A stretch of DNA of 64,000 bases from JAVVRP01 sp036654655 (GCA_036654655.1 JAVVRP010000001.1:124001-188000); one strand, 5' to 3'; shown: positions 36,925 through 45,362, counted from the first letter of the stretch. Translations and numbers: made by a program. The notes: generated from the sequence alone by a model not told the origin.

Positions 36925-37329
36925 TTATGCGTTCTTTTCTTTGCGAAATCCAACAGAAATTATCCCACAAATTGCACCTATAACACCGCCAAAAAGCAAA
37001 TCGTTAATAAGCAACTTGGTAAATTCAAACTCACCATTTAATGCAGAAAAAACAAGAAATGATATTAATGTATAAATAAGCCCAACCAAAAGCCCACTAA
37101 CTAAGCCTTTTTCTTTTGTTTTTTTAAGTCCAAAAAAACATCCAATCATAACACTAACGCATTTTATAATTTGGTTAATTGGGCGTATTGCACCATCAGG
37201 AACCGCAAAAAACCTCATAACAAAAGCAAAAATTAATATTCCTATTAAACTTATTGCCAATGCAATTAATGCGCTTTTTAAAATAATAATTATAAATTTT
37301 GGTTCACTTTTTTCTATTTTTGCACCCAT
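36925..37329 (-). CDS. Small four-helix membrane protein, TIGR04086/YrzE-like
   Basis: 134 residues with four predicted membrane helices at about 13-35, 45-60, 70-92 and 104-125. Glycines are frequent (GCFFGLKKTKEKGLVSGLLVGLIY, shortened here: GLVSGLLVGLIY). The pattern and the place between yajC and secD match the uncharacterised TIGR04086 family of Firmicutes. Function is unknown; a link to Sec translocation is only suggested by position. It lies downstream of the yajC terminator. Confidence 0.7.
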   Translation of the reverse strand: MGAKIEKSEPKFIIIILKSALIALAISLIGILIFAFVMRFFAVPDGAIRPINQIIKCVSVMIGCFFGLKKTKEKGLVSGLLVGLIYTLISFLVFSALNGEFEFTKLLINDLLFGGVIGAICGIISVGFRKEKNA

Positions 37330-37376
37330 ACTTTTTTTCTCCTTATTTGTATTGATATGCTAATTAAAAATAAAAT

Positions 37377-37401
37377 AAAACCAACCTAAACAAGTTGGCT
37401 T
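37377..37401 (-). terminator. Terminator after yajC
   Basis: Minus strand AAGCCAAC, short loop, GTTGGTTTT: 8 bp with one G-U pair, followed by ATTTTATTTT. Confidence 0.75.
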
Positions 37402-37442
37402 GATTTTATAATTTATTTAAAAAACTCTAAATTTTTATAACT

Positions 37443-37931
37443 TTATTTTTTTGTTGAATTTACCTTTTTGTTTTTTTCTTTTTTTACTTGTTCAACATTA
37501 GCATTAATTTCTTTTGGTGATTGCTGATCAGTTTTTTCTGCTGTTTCTTTTTCAAGTTGTTTTTCTGCTTGTTTGTTAGCCTCTGCAAGTTCTTTTTCCT
37601 TCCATGGCTGTTCAAGCGGTGCATAAACTGCGGCTATATCAACGGTTATATAACTTACAAACTTTCCTGAACCTGTTTCAAGTGTAACGGCCTTTCCTCC
37701 TGTTTGTGAGTTTTTTATATCTACTATTTTACCAATAATACCTGCTGTTGTTAAAACAGTGTCACCAATTCTTAAACCATTTGTCATGTCCTGCATGCGA
37801 GTTGTTTCTTTTTTTCGTTTTGAAATTTGCATTACCGGTAAAGCAATAAGCAACACACCTAACAATCCAATAAGCACCCACTGTGTTGCAGAAATACCTG
37901 CTGGTGCTGTTTCTAATAAAGCATAAAACAT
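37443..37931 (-). CDS. yajC: Preprotein translocase accessory subunit YajC
   Basis: Single-helix membrane protein associated with SecDF. The helix lies at about residues 18-36, and the cytoplasmic domain shows MQDMTNGLRIGDTVLTTAGIIG split as RIGDTVLTTAGIIGKI, typical of YajC. A Lys/Glu-rich tail extends it to 162 residues against ~90-110 usually. GGAGAAAAAA precedes the ATG. It follows tgt as in many bacteria. Confidence 0.92.
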   Translation of the reverse strand: MFYALLETAPAGISATQWVLIGLLGVLLIALPVMQISKRKKETTRMQDMTNGLRIGDTVLTTAGIIGKIVDIKNSQTGGKAVTLETGSGKFVSYITVDIAAVYAPLEQPWKEKELAEANKQAEKQLEKETAEKTDQQSPKEINANVEQVKKEKNKKVNSTKK

Positions 37932-37986
37932 TTTTTTCTCCTTTAAATTTTTAATTTGTAGGTTAATTTTAATTAATTGTTAACAA

Positions 37987-38100
37987 TTACTTTTTTTTCT
38001 TTTTGTTTACCAAAAGAAAAATGCCAACAACCAAAATTATTGCTATTGCAACACCAATACAAACATAACCAGCAGTTGTAATTTGTAGCATTGAATTCAT
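37987..38100 (-). CDS. Tiny single-helix membrane protein (37 aa)
   Basis: An ORF of 37 codons starting MNSMLQITTAGYVC, with one strongly hydrophobic helix (about residues 13-31) and a terminal run of five lysines, a positive-inside signature. AAAGGAG lies 7 nt before the ATG, a strong ribosome binding site. It sits between tgt and yajC on the same strand. I do not recognise a family. Small Sec-associated proteins exist, but a Sec role is only suggested by position. Confidence 0.5.
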   Translation of the reverse strand: MNSMLQITTAGYVCIGVAIAIILVVGIFLLVNKKKKK

Positions 38101-38117
38101 ATTTTATCTCCTTTTTG

Positions 38118-38207
38118 TTACATAAAAAAGAAAAAGATAACAATAAGCACAAGCACACTAATTGGCATAATAAAGTCCACAAGCCCTGTCCTTTTTCTTA
38201 TTTGCAT
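38118..38207 (-). CDS. Possible tiny membrane protein (29 aa)
   Basis: An ORF of 29 codons, MQIRKRTGLVDFIMP followed by a hydrophobic helix to the C-terminus. Positive residues precede the helix. It ends 17 nt before the 37-residue ORF. No good Shine-Dalgarno is visible, so it is less secure than its neighbour. Confidence 0.35.
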   Translation of the reverse strand: MQIRKRTGLVDFIMPISVLVLIVIFFFFM

Positions 38208-38266
38208 TAAGGTTAGCACTAATTATAAAAAAATGCAACCACTTTAACGTCGAATTTAAGTATTTT

Positions 38267-39385
38267 TTATTTTAATTTAATTAAATTGTAATTTGCAAGA
38301 TATTTATCTCTAAAATCTAACAATCTATCTTCCCAAATTGCCTGTTTAACTTGATCACAAAGTTTTAACAAATGATTTAAATTATGTATAGAAAGCAATT
38401 CTGCTCCAAGCATTTCACCAGCGTTTACAAGATGTCTAATATATGCACGTGAAAAATTTTTACAAGCATAACATTGGCAGTCTTCTTCTATTGGTGCAAA
38501 ATCGTTTTTAAATTCTGCATTCCTTATTACAAGTTTTCCATTTTTAACAAAAGCAGTTCCATTTCTTGCAATACGTGTTGGCAAAACACAATCCATCATG
38601 TCTATTCCTCTTGCAAAGCCTTCTATCAAACAATCTGGACTACCAACGCCCATTAAATATCTTGGCATATTAACTGGATATTTTGGTTGCAAAAAATCTA
38701 ACATCTCATACATAACATTTTTCGGCTCGCCAACAGACAATCCGCCAATTGCAATGCCACATTTTGCATATGGCAAAGAATTATTCAAACTAATTTCTCT
38801 TAATTCTTTAAACATATTTCCTTGAATAATAGGAAAAAGTATCTGTGATTTGTTGTTTTGTGCATCAAAGCATCTTTTTAACCAATTTAAAGTGCGGTCC
38901 ATTGCCTCTCGTGCCTGTTTAAAATCAGCACCATATGAAGAACATTCGTCAAAAGCCATAATTACGTCCGCACCTAAATCATTTTGAATTTTCATACATG
39001 TTTCTGGTGATATAAAATGCTTGGAACCATTTATATGGCTTGAAAATTCAACTCCGTCATCTGTAATCTTTCTAAGTTTTGCAAGCGAAAAAACTTGAAA
39101 TCCTCCACTATCTGTTAAAATTGGCTTGTTCCAATGCATAAATTTATGCAATCCTCCCGCTTGCTTAATAATATCCGAACCCGGCCTTAAATACAAATGA
39201 TAAGTATTTGCCAAAATTATTTGTGCGTTAATGGAATGTAACATTTCTGGTGTAAGCCCCTTAACAGTTGCCTGAGTTCCAACCGGCATAAAAATTGGCG
39301 TTTCAATATCACCATGAGGAGTTTTAAAAACACCTATTCTTGCCCCGGACTGCTTACAAACTTTTTTAACTTTAAATTCAAACAT
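38267..39385 (-). CDS. tgt: Queuine tRNA-ribosyltransferase
   Basis: Exchanges G34 for preQ1 in tRNAs with GUN anticodons. Family signatures are LANTYHLYLRPG, LTDSGGFQVFSL and MAFDECSSYG. Zinc ligands are CQCYACKNFSRAYIRH. At 372 residues it has normal length. It follows queA by 22 nt; QueA acts on the product of Tgt, so these are sequential steps of queuosine synthesis in one operon. Confidence 0.97.
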   Translation of the reverse strand: MFEFKVKKVCKQSGARIGVFKTPHGDIETPIFMPVGTQATVKGLTPEMLHSINAQIILANTYHLYLRPGSDIIKQAGGLHKFMHWNKPILTDSGGFQVFSLAKLRKITDDGVEFSSHINGSKHFISPETCMKIQNDLGADVIMAFDECSSYGADFKQAREAMDRTLNWLKRCFDAQNNKSQILFPIIQGNMFKELREISLNNSLPYAKCGIAIGGLSVGEPKNVMYEMLDFLQPKYPVNMPRYLMGVGSPDCLIEGFARGIDMMDCVLPTRIARNGTAFVKNGKLVIRNAEFKNDFAPIEEDCQCYACKNFSRAYIRHLVNAGEMLGAELLSIHNLNHLLKLCDQVKQAIWEDRLLDFRDKYLANYNLIKLK

Positions 39386-39407
39386 ATTTTTCCTTTTGTT
39401 AAAATTT

Positions 39408-40442
39408 TTACAACATTAAATTAGCATCTCCAAAACTAAAAAATCTGTATTCATTTTTAATTGCAATTTCATACAATTTTTTAACATTATCTAACCCACA
39501 AAATGCTGAAACAAGCATTAAAAGCGTTGACTCTGGCAAATGAAAATTTGTGATTAAAGCGTCAACAACTTTAAATTTATATGGTGGATAAATAAAAATA
39601 TTTGTGTAACCAAACCCTGCAACAACATTTCCTTCTTTGTCACAAGAACTTTCTAATGTTCTTACACTTGTTGTGCCAACTGCAAAAACCCTGCCTCCAA
39701 GTTTTTTTGCATCATTAATTTCTTTTGCTGACTGGCCACTAACTTCATAAAATTCGCTATGAATTTTATAGTCTTTAATGTTTTCATCTTTAACTGGTCT
39801 AAAAGTCCCCAGCCCAACATGCAATAAAACTTCAATAACTTTTATGCCTTTTAATTGGATTTTTTTCATTAATTCCGCTGTAAAATGGAGCCCCGCAGTT
39901 GGTGCAGCACTTGACCCAACCTCACGCGAATAAACAGTTTGATACCTTTCCTTATCCTTTAACTTTACATGAATATACGGAGGAAGTGGCATTGCTCCCA
40001 GTCTGTCCAAATTTTCTTCAAAATTTCCGTTAAAACAAAACTCTACATTACATATTCCATCTGCAAGTTTTTGCAAAATCTTACAAGAAAAATCCGCTGT
40101 AAAATTAATTATTGTGCCTTCTTTTAAGCGTTTATATGGCTTTGCTAAAACTTCCCATTGTTTTAAAGAATGTCTTTTAAGTAACAAAATTTCTATTTTT
40201 GCATTTGTTTCTTGCTTTTGGCCAATAAGACGAGCGGGAATTACTCTTGAAGTGTTAACAACCAAAACATCTCCACTTTTAAGATAATCTATTAAATCAT
40301 AAAAGTGCTTGTGCTCCACTTTATCTGTTTTTCTGTCATATACCAAAAGTTTTGAATGATCACGGGTTTGAATTGGAGTCTGTGCAATTAACTCCTTTGG
40401 CAAATTATAATTATATGTACTTTTTAATGTTAAATCAATCAT
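39408..40442 (-). CDS. queA: S-adenosylmethionine:tRNA ribosyltransferase-isomerase
   Basis: Converts preQ1-tRNA to epoxyqueuosine-tRNA, using the ribosyl part of S-adenosylmethionine. Signatures include YNLPKELIAQTP, SRVIPARLIG, GSSAAPTAGLHFT and VGTTSVRTLES. At 344 residues it has normal length. It overlaps ruvB by 8 nt. Order ruvA-ruvB-queA-tgt-yajC is widespread. Confidence 0.97.
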   Translation of the reverse strand: MIDLTLKSTYNYNLPKELIAQTPIQTRDHSKLLVYDRKTDKVEHKHFYDLIDYLKSGDVLVVNTSRVIPARLIGQKQETNAKIEILLLKRHSLKQWEVLAKPYKRLKEGTIINFTADFSCKILQKLADGICNVEFCFNGNFEENLDRLGAMPLPPYIHVKLKDKERYQTVYSREVGSSAAPTAGLHFTAELMKKIQLKGIKVIEVLLHVGLGTFRPVKDENIKDYKIHSEFYEVSGQSAKEINDAKKLGGRVFAVGTTSVRTLESSCDKEGNVVAGFGYTNIFIYPPYKFKVVDALITNFHLPESTLLMLVSAFCGLDNVKKLYEIAIKNEYRFFSFGDANLML

Positions 40443-41478
40443 TTTTCACCATCTTGCATGCTTTAAGTTGTTCTAATTTATTTTCGGATATTTTTAGTTT
40501 TAAATGTTCATAAGCAATTGGCATTGCCATTCTCCCTCTTGGAGTTCGTGCAATAAAGCCTAATTGCAATAAAAACGGTTCCACAACATCTTCAATGGTT
40601 GTTGACTCCTCTCCAATGCTAGAAGACAATGTTTCAAGCCCAACTGGTCCACCACCAAATTTGTTTATTATTGATGATAATACTTTTCTGTCAATGTCAT
40701 CAAGCCCCAATTTATCAATTTCCATAAGTTCAAGTGCAATATTTGTTATTTCAAAGTCAATATAGCCCTTTCCCATCACTTCGGCATAATCTCTTACTCG
40801 TTTTAAAAGTCTGTTTGCAATTCTTGGGGTCCCGCGTGAACGTTTTGCAATTTCACCCCCCGCCTTTTCATCCAATTTTATATCTAAAATATTTGCAGAA
40901 CGTTTAATAATAATTTCAAGTTCTTTTGGCGAATATAATTCTAATCTGCAAATAACACCAAAACGGTCCCTTAATGGGCTTGTTAACATTCCTGCACGAG
41001 TTGTTGCTCCAATAAGGGTAAATGGCTGAATTTTAAGACGCATGTTTCTTGCTGATGGACCTTTTCCCACAATAAAATCTAAAACAAAATCTTCCATTGC
41101 GGGATATAAAATTTCTTCAACAGTTTTATTTAATCTATGAATTTCATCAATAAAAAGCACGTCATTACGATTTAAATTTGTAAGAATTGCTGCAAGATCC
41201 GCTGCATGCTCAATTGCGGGACCGCTTGTAATTTTCATTTGACTTCCAAGTTCATTTGCAATAATGTGGGATAACGTTGTTTTGCCAAGTCCAGGTGGAC
41301 CATAAAGCAAAACATGATCTAACGACTCCCCTCTTGATTTTGTTGCCTGAATATAAATCTGTAAACTGTTTTTTACCTTTGACTGGCCAATATAATCTTG
41401 CATAGATCGTGGCCTAAGCGAGTTTTCAATTTCCACATCAGTCAAATTTTTACTGCTTGTTATAAATCTATCTTCCAT
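40435..41478 (-). CDS. ruvB: Holliday junction helicase RuvB
   Basis: AAA+ motor that drives branch migration with RuvA. Walker A is LYGPPGLGKTTLSH and Walker B LFIDEIHRLN. TRAGMLTSPLRDRFG follows, and a C-terminal winged helix has RTPRGRMA. At 347 residues it is standard. It overlaps ruvA by 1 nt. Confidence 0.98.
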   Translation of the reverse strand: MEDRFITSSKNLTDVEIENSLRPRSMQDYIGQSKVKNSLQIYIQATKSRGESLDHVLLYGPPGLGKTTLSHIIANELGSQMKITSGPAIEHAADLAAILTNLNRNDVLFIDEIHRLNKTVEEILYPAMEDFVLDFIVGKGPSARNMRLKIQPFTLIGATTRAGMLTSPLRDRFGVICRLELYSPKELEIIIKRSANILDIKLDEKAGGEIAKRSRGTPRIANRLLKRVRDYAEVMGKGYIDFEITNIALELMEIDKLGLDDIDRKVLSSIINKFGGGPVGLETLSSSIGEESTTIEDVVEPFLLQLGFIARTPRGRMAMPIAYEHLKLKISENKLEQLKACKMVKND

Positions 41479-42059
41479 TATCCCAACCCTCTTAAAACAT
41501 TTGTAACTATTTGTTCAATTGTTGAATTCTCATTTGCGTTTGCCTTTGCCAAGCGGTACGCATCGTTTTTGTTAACTCCAAGCGAAACAAGTGCTTCAAC
41601 CGCATCATCTAGTGCTTTTATTTCAACAACAGGCTCTTGTGATTTTGAACAGCCAAAAACAGAAATTTTGTCTTTAAGTTCAACAACCAAACGTTCTGCT
41701 GTTTTTTTCCCCAAGCCTTTAATTGTGCAAAGCATTTTTAAATCACCTGTTGAAATTGCCACAATGAGATCCGAAAGAGAAATTCCAGACAAAATTGTAA
41801 GAGCGCTTTTAGGGCCTATTCCTGACACAGTTGTTAATTTGTTAAACATTTCTTTTTCTTCAATAGTAGCAAATCCATATAAACAAATACCATTTTCAAA
41901 AACATTTAAAAATGTGTAAATTTTAACCATCTCGCCATTTAATGGCAGTGCAGAAAGCGTGTTATTTGAAACCTGAAATTCAAATCCAATTCCGTTACAT
42001 TCAACAACAGCCTGCCCTTGAATTTTTGTAACAAGTTCGCCAATAATAAAATTAAACAT
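41478..42059 (-). CDS. ruvA: Holliday junction protein RuvA
   Basis: Tetrameric DNA-binding partner of RuvB. The N-terminal OB domain (MFNFIIGELVTKIQG) is followed by helix-hairpin-helix motifs (LTTVSGIGPKSALTIL and IKGLGKKTAERLV). The C-terminal RuvB-binding domain spans about 150-193. At 193 residues it is normal. It lies 15 nt after ruvC. Confidence 0.97.
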   Translation of the reverse strand: MFNFIIGELVTKIQGQAVVECNGIGFEFQVSNNTLSALPLNGEMVKIYTFLNVFENGICLYGFATIEEKEMFNKLTTVSGIGPKSALTILSGISLSDLIVAISTGDLKMLCTIKGLGKKTAERLVVELKDKISVFGCSKSQEPVVEIKALDDAVEALVSLGVNKNDAYRLAKANANENSTIEQIVTNVLRGLG

Positions 42060-42074
42060 TTATTCTCCTTTTTA

Positions 42075-42566
42075 TTACATTTCATTAACATTTAACCTTG
42101 GATTAATTTGCGCATGGCAAATTGCAACCGCAAGTGCATCGGCGGCATCATCTGGTTTTGGAATTGATTGCAAACATAAAATCATTTTTACCATAAATTG
42201 AACCTGTTGTTTTTCTGCACGTCCATGCCCTGTTAGTGCTTGTTTTATTTGTAATGGCGTGTATTCAAAAATACTAACATTTTTTAACTTGCATGCCAAA
42301 ACCAACACTCCTCGTGCTTCTGCAACAGGTATTACAGTTGTGTAATTTCTAAAAAAGAAAAGTTCTTCAATTGCCACAACATCAGGATTATAACTATCTA
42401 TAATTTTGCATATTGTGTTAAAGATAATTTGCAATCTATCTGGCAAACATAACTCTTTTGGGGTTGTGATAACACCATAATCAACAGCAATTTGAGTGTT
42501 AAAATTTGAATCAACAACACCATATCCAACAATACCATAACCAGGATCGATTCCTAGAATTCGCAT
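42075..42566 (-). CDS. ruvC: Holliday junction resolvase RuvC
   Basis: Cuts Holliday junctions to finish recombination. The catalytic acidic residues sit in LGIDPGYGIVGYGV, AIEELFFFRN and KPDDAADALA. At 163 residues it has standard length. It leads the ruvC-ruvA-ruvB-queA-tgt operon from a promoter whose spacer contains a LexA-like box. Confidence 0.96.
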   Translation of the reverse strand: MRILGIDPGYGIVGYGVVDSNFNTQIAVDYGVITTPKELCLPDRLQIIFNTICKIIDSYNPDVVAIEELFFFRNYTTVIPVAEARGVLVLACKLKNVSIFEYTPLQIKQALTGHGRAEKQQVQFMVKMILCLQSIPKPDDAADALAVAICHAQINPRLNVNEM

Positions 42567-42584
42567 AAAATCCTCTTACTTTTA

Positions 42585-42613
42585 AGTATAAAGAAACTTT
42601 GTTCTTTTGTCAA
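42585..42613 (-). promoter_or_regulatory. ruvC promoter containing a LexA-like box
   Basis: Minus strand TTGACA (42608-42613), a 17-nt spacer and TATACT (42585-42590). The spacer holds GAACAAAGTTTC (42593-42604), one base from GAAC-N4-GTTC. Bound LexA would block this promoter; this is inference. Confidence 0.7.
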
Positions 42614-42640
42614 AGGTTTTACTAATTTAAATATTAAATA

Positions 42641-42666
42641 AAAATCTGCAAAACTTAGCAGATTTT
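42641..42666 (-). terminator. Terminator of the infC-rpmI-rplT-trmH-yebC unit
   Basis: Minus strand AAAATCTGC, 8-nt loop, GCAGATTTT, then TATTT. It separates yebC from the ruvC promoter. Confidence 0.75.
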
Positions 42667-42697
42667 CAAGTTCAGCAGATTTTACTTTATTTTTTAT

Positions 42698-43420
42698 TTA
42701 TTCATTTAAAATTACATTATGAAAAACATCTTGAACATCATCCAGTTCTTCCAGTTTTTCTAACATTTTTTCAAAAGTTGCTTTTTTATCATCATCTAAG
42801 GTTATATAAACATCTGGTAAATAATCCAATTTACTTTCCAAAATATTACAATTAGAAAGTCCTTTTATTGTTGACTGCAATTTAGAAGATTCTGTTTCCA
42901 CAACAAGAACCTCATCCTCTTCATTAACATCAACTGCGTTATATTCTAACGCTAGCATCATAAAATCATCAACATTCATTCCTAATGTTTTTTCAACAAA
43001 AATAATACCTTTGTGCTTAAATAAATATGATACACAATTTGTTGCGCCAAGTCCACCACCATATTTGTCAAAAAGATGTCTTATGTCACCCGCGGTTCTA
43101 TTTTTGTTGTCCGTTAAACATTTAACCATAACTGCTGAACCGCCAATCCCATAGCCTTCGTACATTGTTTCTTCATAATTAATATTAAAAAGTTCTCCGC
43201 TGGCCTTTTTTATTGCACGAGTGATTCCATCTGCTGGCATATTGCTCTGTTTGGCCTTTGCTATTGCATCAAATAATCTGGAATTAGTTGCTGGATCTGA
43301 CCCGCCTGCTTTTACAGACACCGCCAACTCTCTGCCAATCTTTGTAAATATTTTACCCTTTTGAGCATCAGTTTTTTCTTTGGCACGCTGAATATTGTGC
43401 CATTTACTGTGACCTGACAT
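42698..43420 (-). CDS. yebC: YebC/PmpR-family protein
   Basis: Conserved protein of the TACO1/YebC family, described both as a DNA-binding regulator and as a translation factor easing polyproline stalls. It starts MSGHSKWHNIQRAKE, the family's opening, and contains GYGIGGSAVMVKCLTDN and KYGGGLG. The start is placed at 43420 because GGAGGT lies 5 nt upstream, giving 240 residues. It overlaps the end of trmH by 17 nt. Confidence 0.95.
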   Translation of the reverse strand: MSGHSKWHNIQRAKEKTDAQKGKIFTKIGRELAVSVKAGGSDPATNSRLFDAIAKAKQSNMPADGITRAIKKASGELFNINYEETMYEGYGIGGSAVMVKCLTDNKNRTAGDIRHLFDKYGGGLGATNCVSYLFKHKGIIFVEKTLGMNVDDFMMLALEYNAVDVNEEDEVLVVETESSKLQSTIKGLSNCNILESKLDYLPDVYITLDDDKKATFEKMLEKLEELDDVQDVFHNVILNE

Positions 43421-44135
43421 TTTTACCTCCAAATGCTATTTCAAACATCAAAATACTTCCGCTAACACCTGCATTTAAACTTTCTAGCCCATTTGCCATT
43501 GGTATTTTTATTTTTCCTGTACAAAGCGTTTCCATATTTTTGCCTACTCCATTACCCTCATTTCCAATCACAATTCCTATACAACAAGGCAATTTACATT
43601 TATATATGTTTTCTCCGCTCATATCTGCACAAAACAAAGGCAAGTTCCAAGTTTTAAAAATGGTTTCAAATTCGCTAAAATTTAACTCACAACAATTTGT
43701 ACTAAAAACTGCTCCCATGGAACTTCTGTAAGTTTTTGGATTAGTTATTGTGGCACAATTAATTAAATAAATATCTAAAAAGTTTGCACCTTGCGCCGAC
43801 CGAATTAAAGTTCCTACATTTCCAGGATCTTGAACATTTTCCAAAACCAAAAAATTTCCACAAGGTTTTTGTGGAATTTTTTTTTTAATTTGAAAAACTC
43901 CAACAATGCCAGAATGATTTGAAACATCACATAATGTTAAAATCATGCTTTTAGTTAAAGTTATTATTTTTTCATTTTGCAAAAAATCAAACTGTTTTCC
44001 ATTTTCAACAAAAATATAAAGTGGAATTTCTGATTTTGCAAGCGCCTCATTCACCAATTTAGGTGTATCCAAAAATAACAAATTACTTTGTTTTTTCAAA
44101 TTTTTTAATTGCTGATGAGTAACTTTAAAATTCAC
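43404..44135 (-). CDS. TrmH/SpoU-family RNA 2'-O-methyltransferase
   Basis: SPOUT methyltransferase of rRNA or tRNA. Motifs are VLENVQDPGNVGTLIRSA (motif 1), GIVIGNEGNGV (motif 2) and IPMANGLESLNAGVSGSI (motif 3), the S-adenosylmethionine knot. An N-terminal substrate-binding region precedes them. The 243 residues and the place after rplT match Bacillus YsgA-like proteins. The exact target nucleotide cannot be told. Confidence 0.9.
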   Translation of the reverse strand: MNFKVTHQQLKNLKKQSNLLFLDTPKLVNEALAKSEIPLYIFVENGKQFDFLQNEKIITLTKSMILTLCDVSNHSGIVGVFQIKKKIPQKPCGNFLVLENVQDPGNVGTLIRSAQGANFLDIYLINCATITNPKTYRSSMGAVFSTNCCELNFSEFETIFKTWNLPLFCADMSGENIYKCKLPCCIGIVIGNEGNGVGKNMETLCTGKIKIPMANGLESLNAGVSGSILMFEIAFGGKNVRSQ

Positions 44136-44485
44136 GCTTTAACCATTTGTGACTTTTTTACAAGTTCTGCAAAACCTACGGCGTCATTAACAGCCATTTC
44201 TGCAAGAACTTTGCGATTAAGTTCTATTTCAGCATTTTTAAGTCCAAACATAAACTTGCTGTAAGATATGTTATTAATACGGCACGCCGCATTTATACGT
44301 GTAATCCAAAGTGAACGAAAATCACGTTTTTTAAGTTTTCTTCCAATGTATGCATAATTCCCACTCTTCATAACTGCTTGACGAGCAACACGATAAAGTG
44401 TTGATTTTGCTCCACGATATCCCTTTGCGTCCTTTAATATTGAACGGCGTTTTTTTAATGCATTAACTGATCTTTTTATTCTCAT
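44132..44485 (-). CDS. rplT: 50S ribosomal protein L20
   Basis: Early 23S rRNA assembly protein and, in Firmicutes, repressor of its own operon. The 117 residues are typical: RIKRSVNALKKRRSILK, GYRGAKSTLYR and WITRINAACR. GAGGAGA precedes the ATG. It is third in infC-rpmI-rplT and overlaps trmH by 4 nt. Confidence 0.98.
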   Translation of the reverse strand: MRIKRSVNALKKRRSILKDAKGYRGAKSTLYRVARQAVMKSGNYAYIGRKLKKRDFRSLWITRINAACRINNISYSKFMFGLKNAEIELNRKVLAEMAVNDAVGFAELVKKSQMVKA

Positions 44486-44502
44486 AATTTCTCCTCAATA
44501 AA

Positions 44503-44697
44503 TTAGGCATTAAGCATCTTTTTAATGTTTTGTGCTTGTTTTCCGCAAAGATATCCACCTTTACGTAATCTTCTTTTTCGATCTTGCGACTTTTCACTAA
44601 GAAAGTGTCCGCGGTTTGCTTTTGCAAATTTAACGTTTCCTGCTTTTGAAACTTTAAAACGTTTTTTTGCACCGCTATGCGATTTCATTTTTGGCAT
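44503..44697 (-). CDS. rpmI: 50S ribosomal protein L35
   Basis: Basic 64-residue large-subunit protein: MPKMKSHSGAKKRFKVS and RGHFLSEKSQDRKRRLRKG are family-typical. AAAGGAG inside the end of infC is its ribosome binding site, and the two genes are 1 nt apart. It is the middle gene of the IF3-L35-L20 operon. Confidence 0.97.
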   Translation of the reverse strand: MPKMKSHSGAKKRFKVSKAGNVKFAKANRGHFLSEKSQDRKRRLRKGGYLCGKQAQNIKKMLNA

Positions 44698-44698
44698 T

Positions 44699-45226
44699 TT
44701 AATTCTCCTTTACTACTATTTTGTTAGGTGAGATTACAGCAGTTACATTTCTTCCTAAAAACACAGGAATTCCATCCATAACACCAACTCCGTTAAGCAT
44801 TGCATAAAATTTTTCAATAATTCCTAGTGCATTTTTGGAATAAGTTTGTTCTCTTCTGCGAATTTTCAAAATTAACTTAACCTTGTTACCTTCGTTCAAA
44901 AATCTGATAGCATGTTTTGCTTTTGTTTCCATATCATGAACGTCAATGGTCATAGATAATTGTAACTCTTTGATTTCAACAATTTTTTGGTTCTTTTTAA
45001 TTTCTTTCTCACGTTTTTGTGAATCAAATTTAAATTTTCCATAATCCATAATTTTGCAAACAACAGGTACGGCCGTTGGTGTGATTAATGCGATATCCAA
45101 GTTTTTTTCATTTGCCAGTTGTTTTGCTTTTTCCATTGGCATAACGCCAAGTTGTTCGCCAGTTTCGGAAATAAGCCTTACTTCCCTGGCACGAATTTGC
45201 TCGTTGATTTGAAGTTCTTTGAAAAT
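44699..45226 (-). CDS. infC: Translation initiation factor IF-3, AUU start
   Basis: Binds the 30S subunit and checks the start codon and initiator tRNA. The true start is ATT at 45226: the frame upstream of the first ATG (45142) encodes INEQIRAREVRLISETGEQL, the conserved IF3 N-terminus, and AGGGGGG lies 8 nt before the ATT. This gives 175 residues, the usual length. IF3 rejects non-canonical starts, so AUU allows self-limiting translation, as in E. coli and Bacillus. An attenuator precedes the gene. Confidence 0.96.
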   Translation of the reverse strand: MFKELQINEQIRAREVRLISETGEQLGVMPMEKAKQLANEKNLDIALITPTAVPVVCKIMDYGKFKFDSQKREKEIKKNQKIVEIKELQLSMTIDVHDMETKAKHAIRFLNEGNKVKLILKIRRREQTYSKNALGIIEKFYAMLNGVGVMDGIPVFLGRNVTAVISPNKIVVKEN

Positions 45227-45362
45227 TGTCGTGTCCCCCCTAAATTAAAAATTGTGGAAACGAAATTCGTTTCCACAATTCAAAAATACAACCATAAAAT
45301 TGATTTTGAAACCATCTGTGCTTAATTGCAAGTGGTGAGAGCGGAAACTCTTCTTCGTTAAC
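45227..45362 (-). ncRNA. infC leader, probable L20-type leader
   Basis: A ~135-nt leader runs from the promoter to the infC ribosome binding site. It ends in a strong terminator hairpin (45250-45280). An upstream segment GTTTCCGC (45341-45348) can pair over 8 bp (one G-U) with GTGGAAAC of the terminator's first arm, giving an antiterminator. Firmicutes infC operons are controlled this way by L20; the match to the known family is by layout, not by alignment. Confidence 0.65.
45250..45280 (-). terminator. Attenuator in the infC leader
   Basis: Perfect 15-bp inverted repeat, AATTGTGGAAACGAA and TTCGTTTCCACAATT around one base (the innermost pairs must open to form a loop), followed on the minus strand by TTTTAATTT. 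It lies ~24 nt upstream of the infC start. Confidence 0.88.

Noticed and set aside
37973..38182. 69-codon minus-strand frame rich in Cys, Leu and Asn
   Set aside because: Unusual composition and no ribosome binding site; the 37- and 29-codon frames in other registers look much more like proteins.
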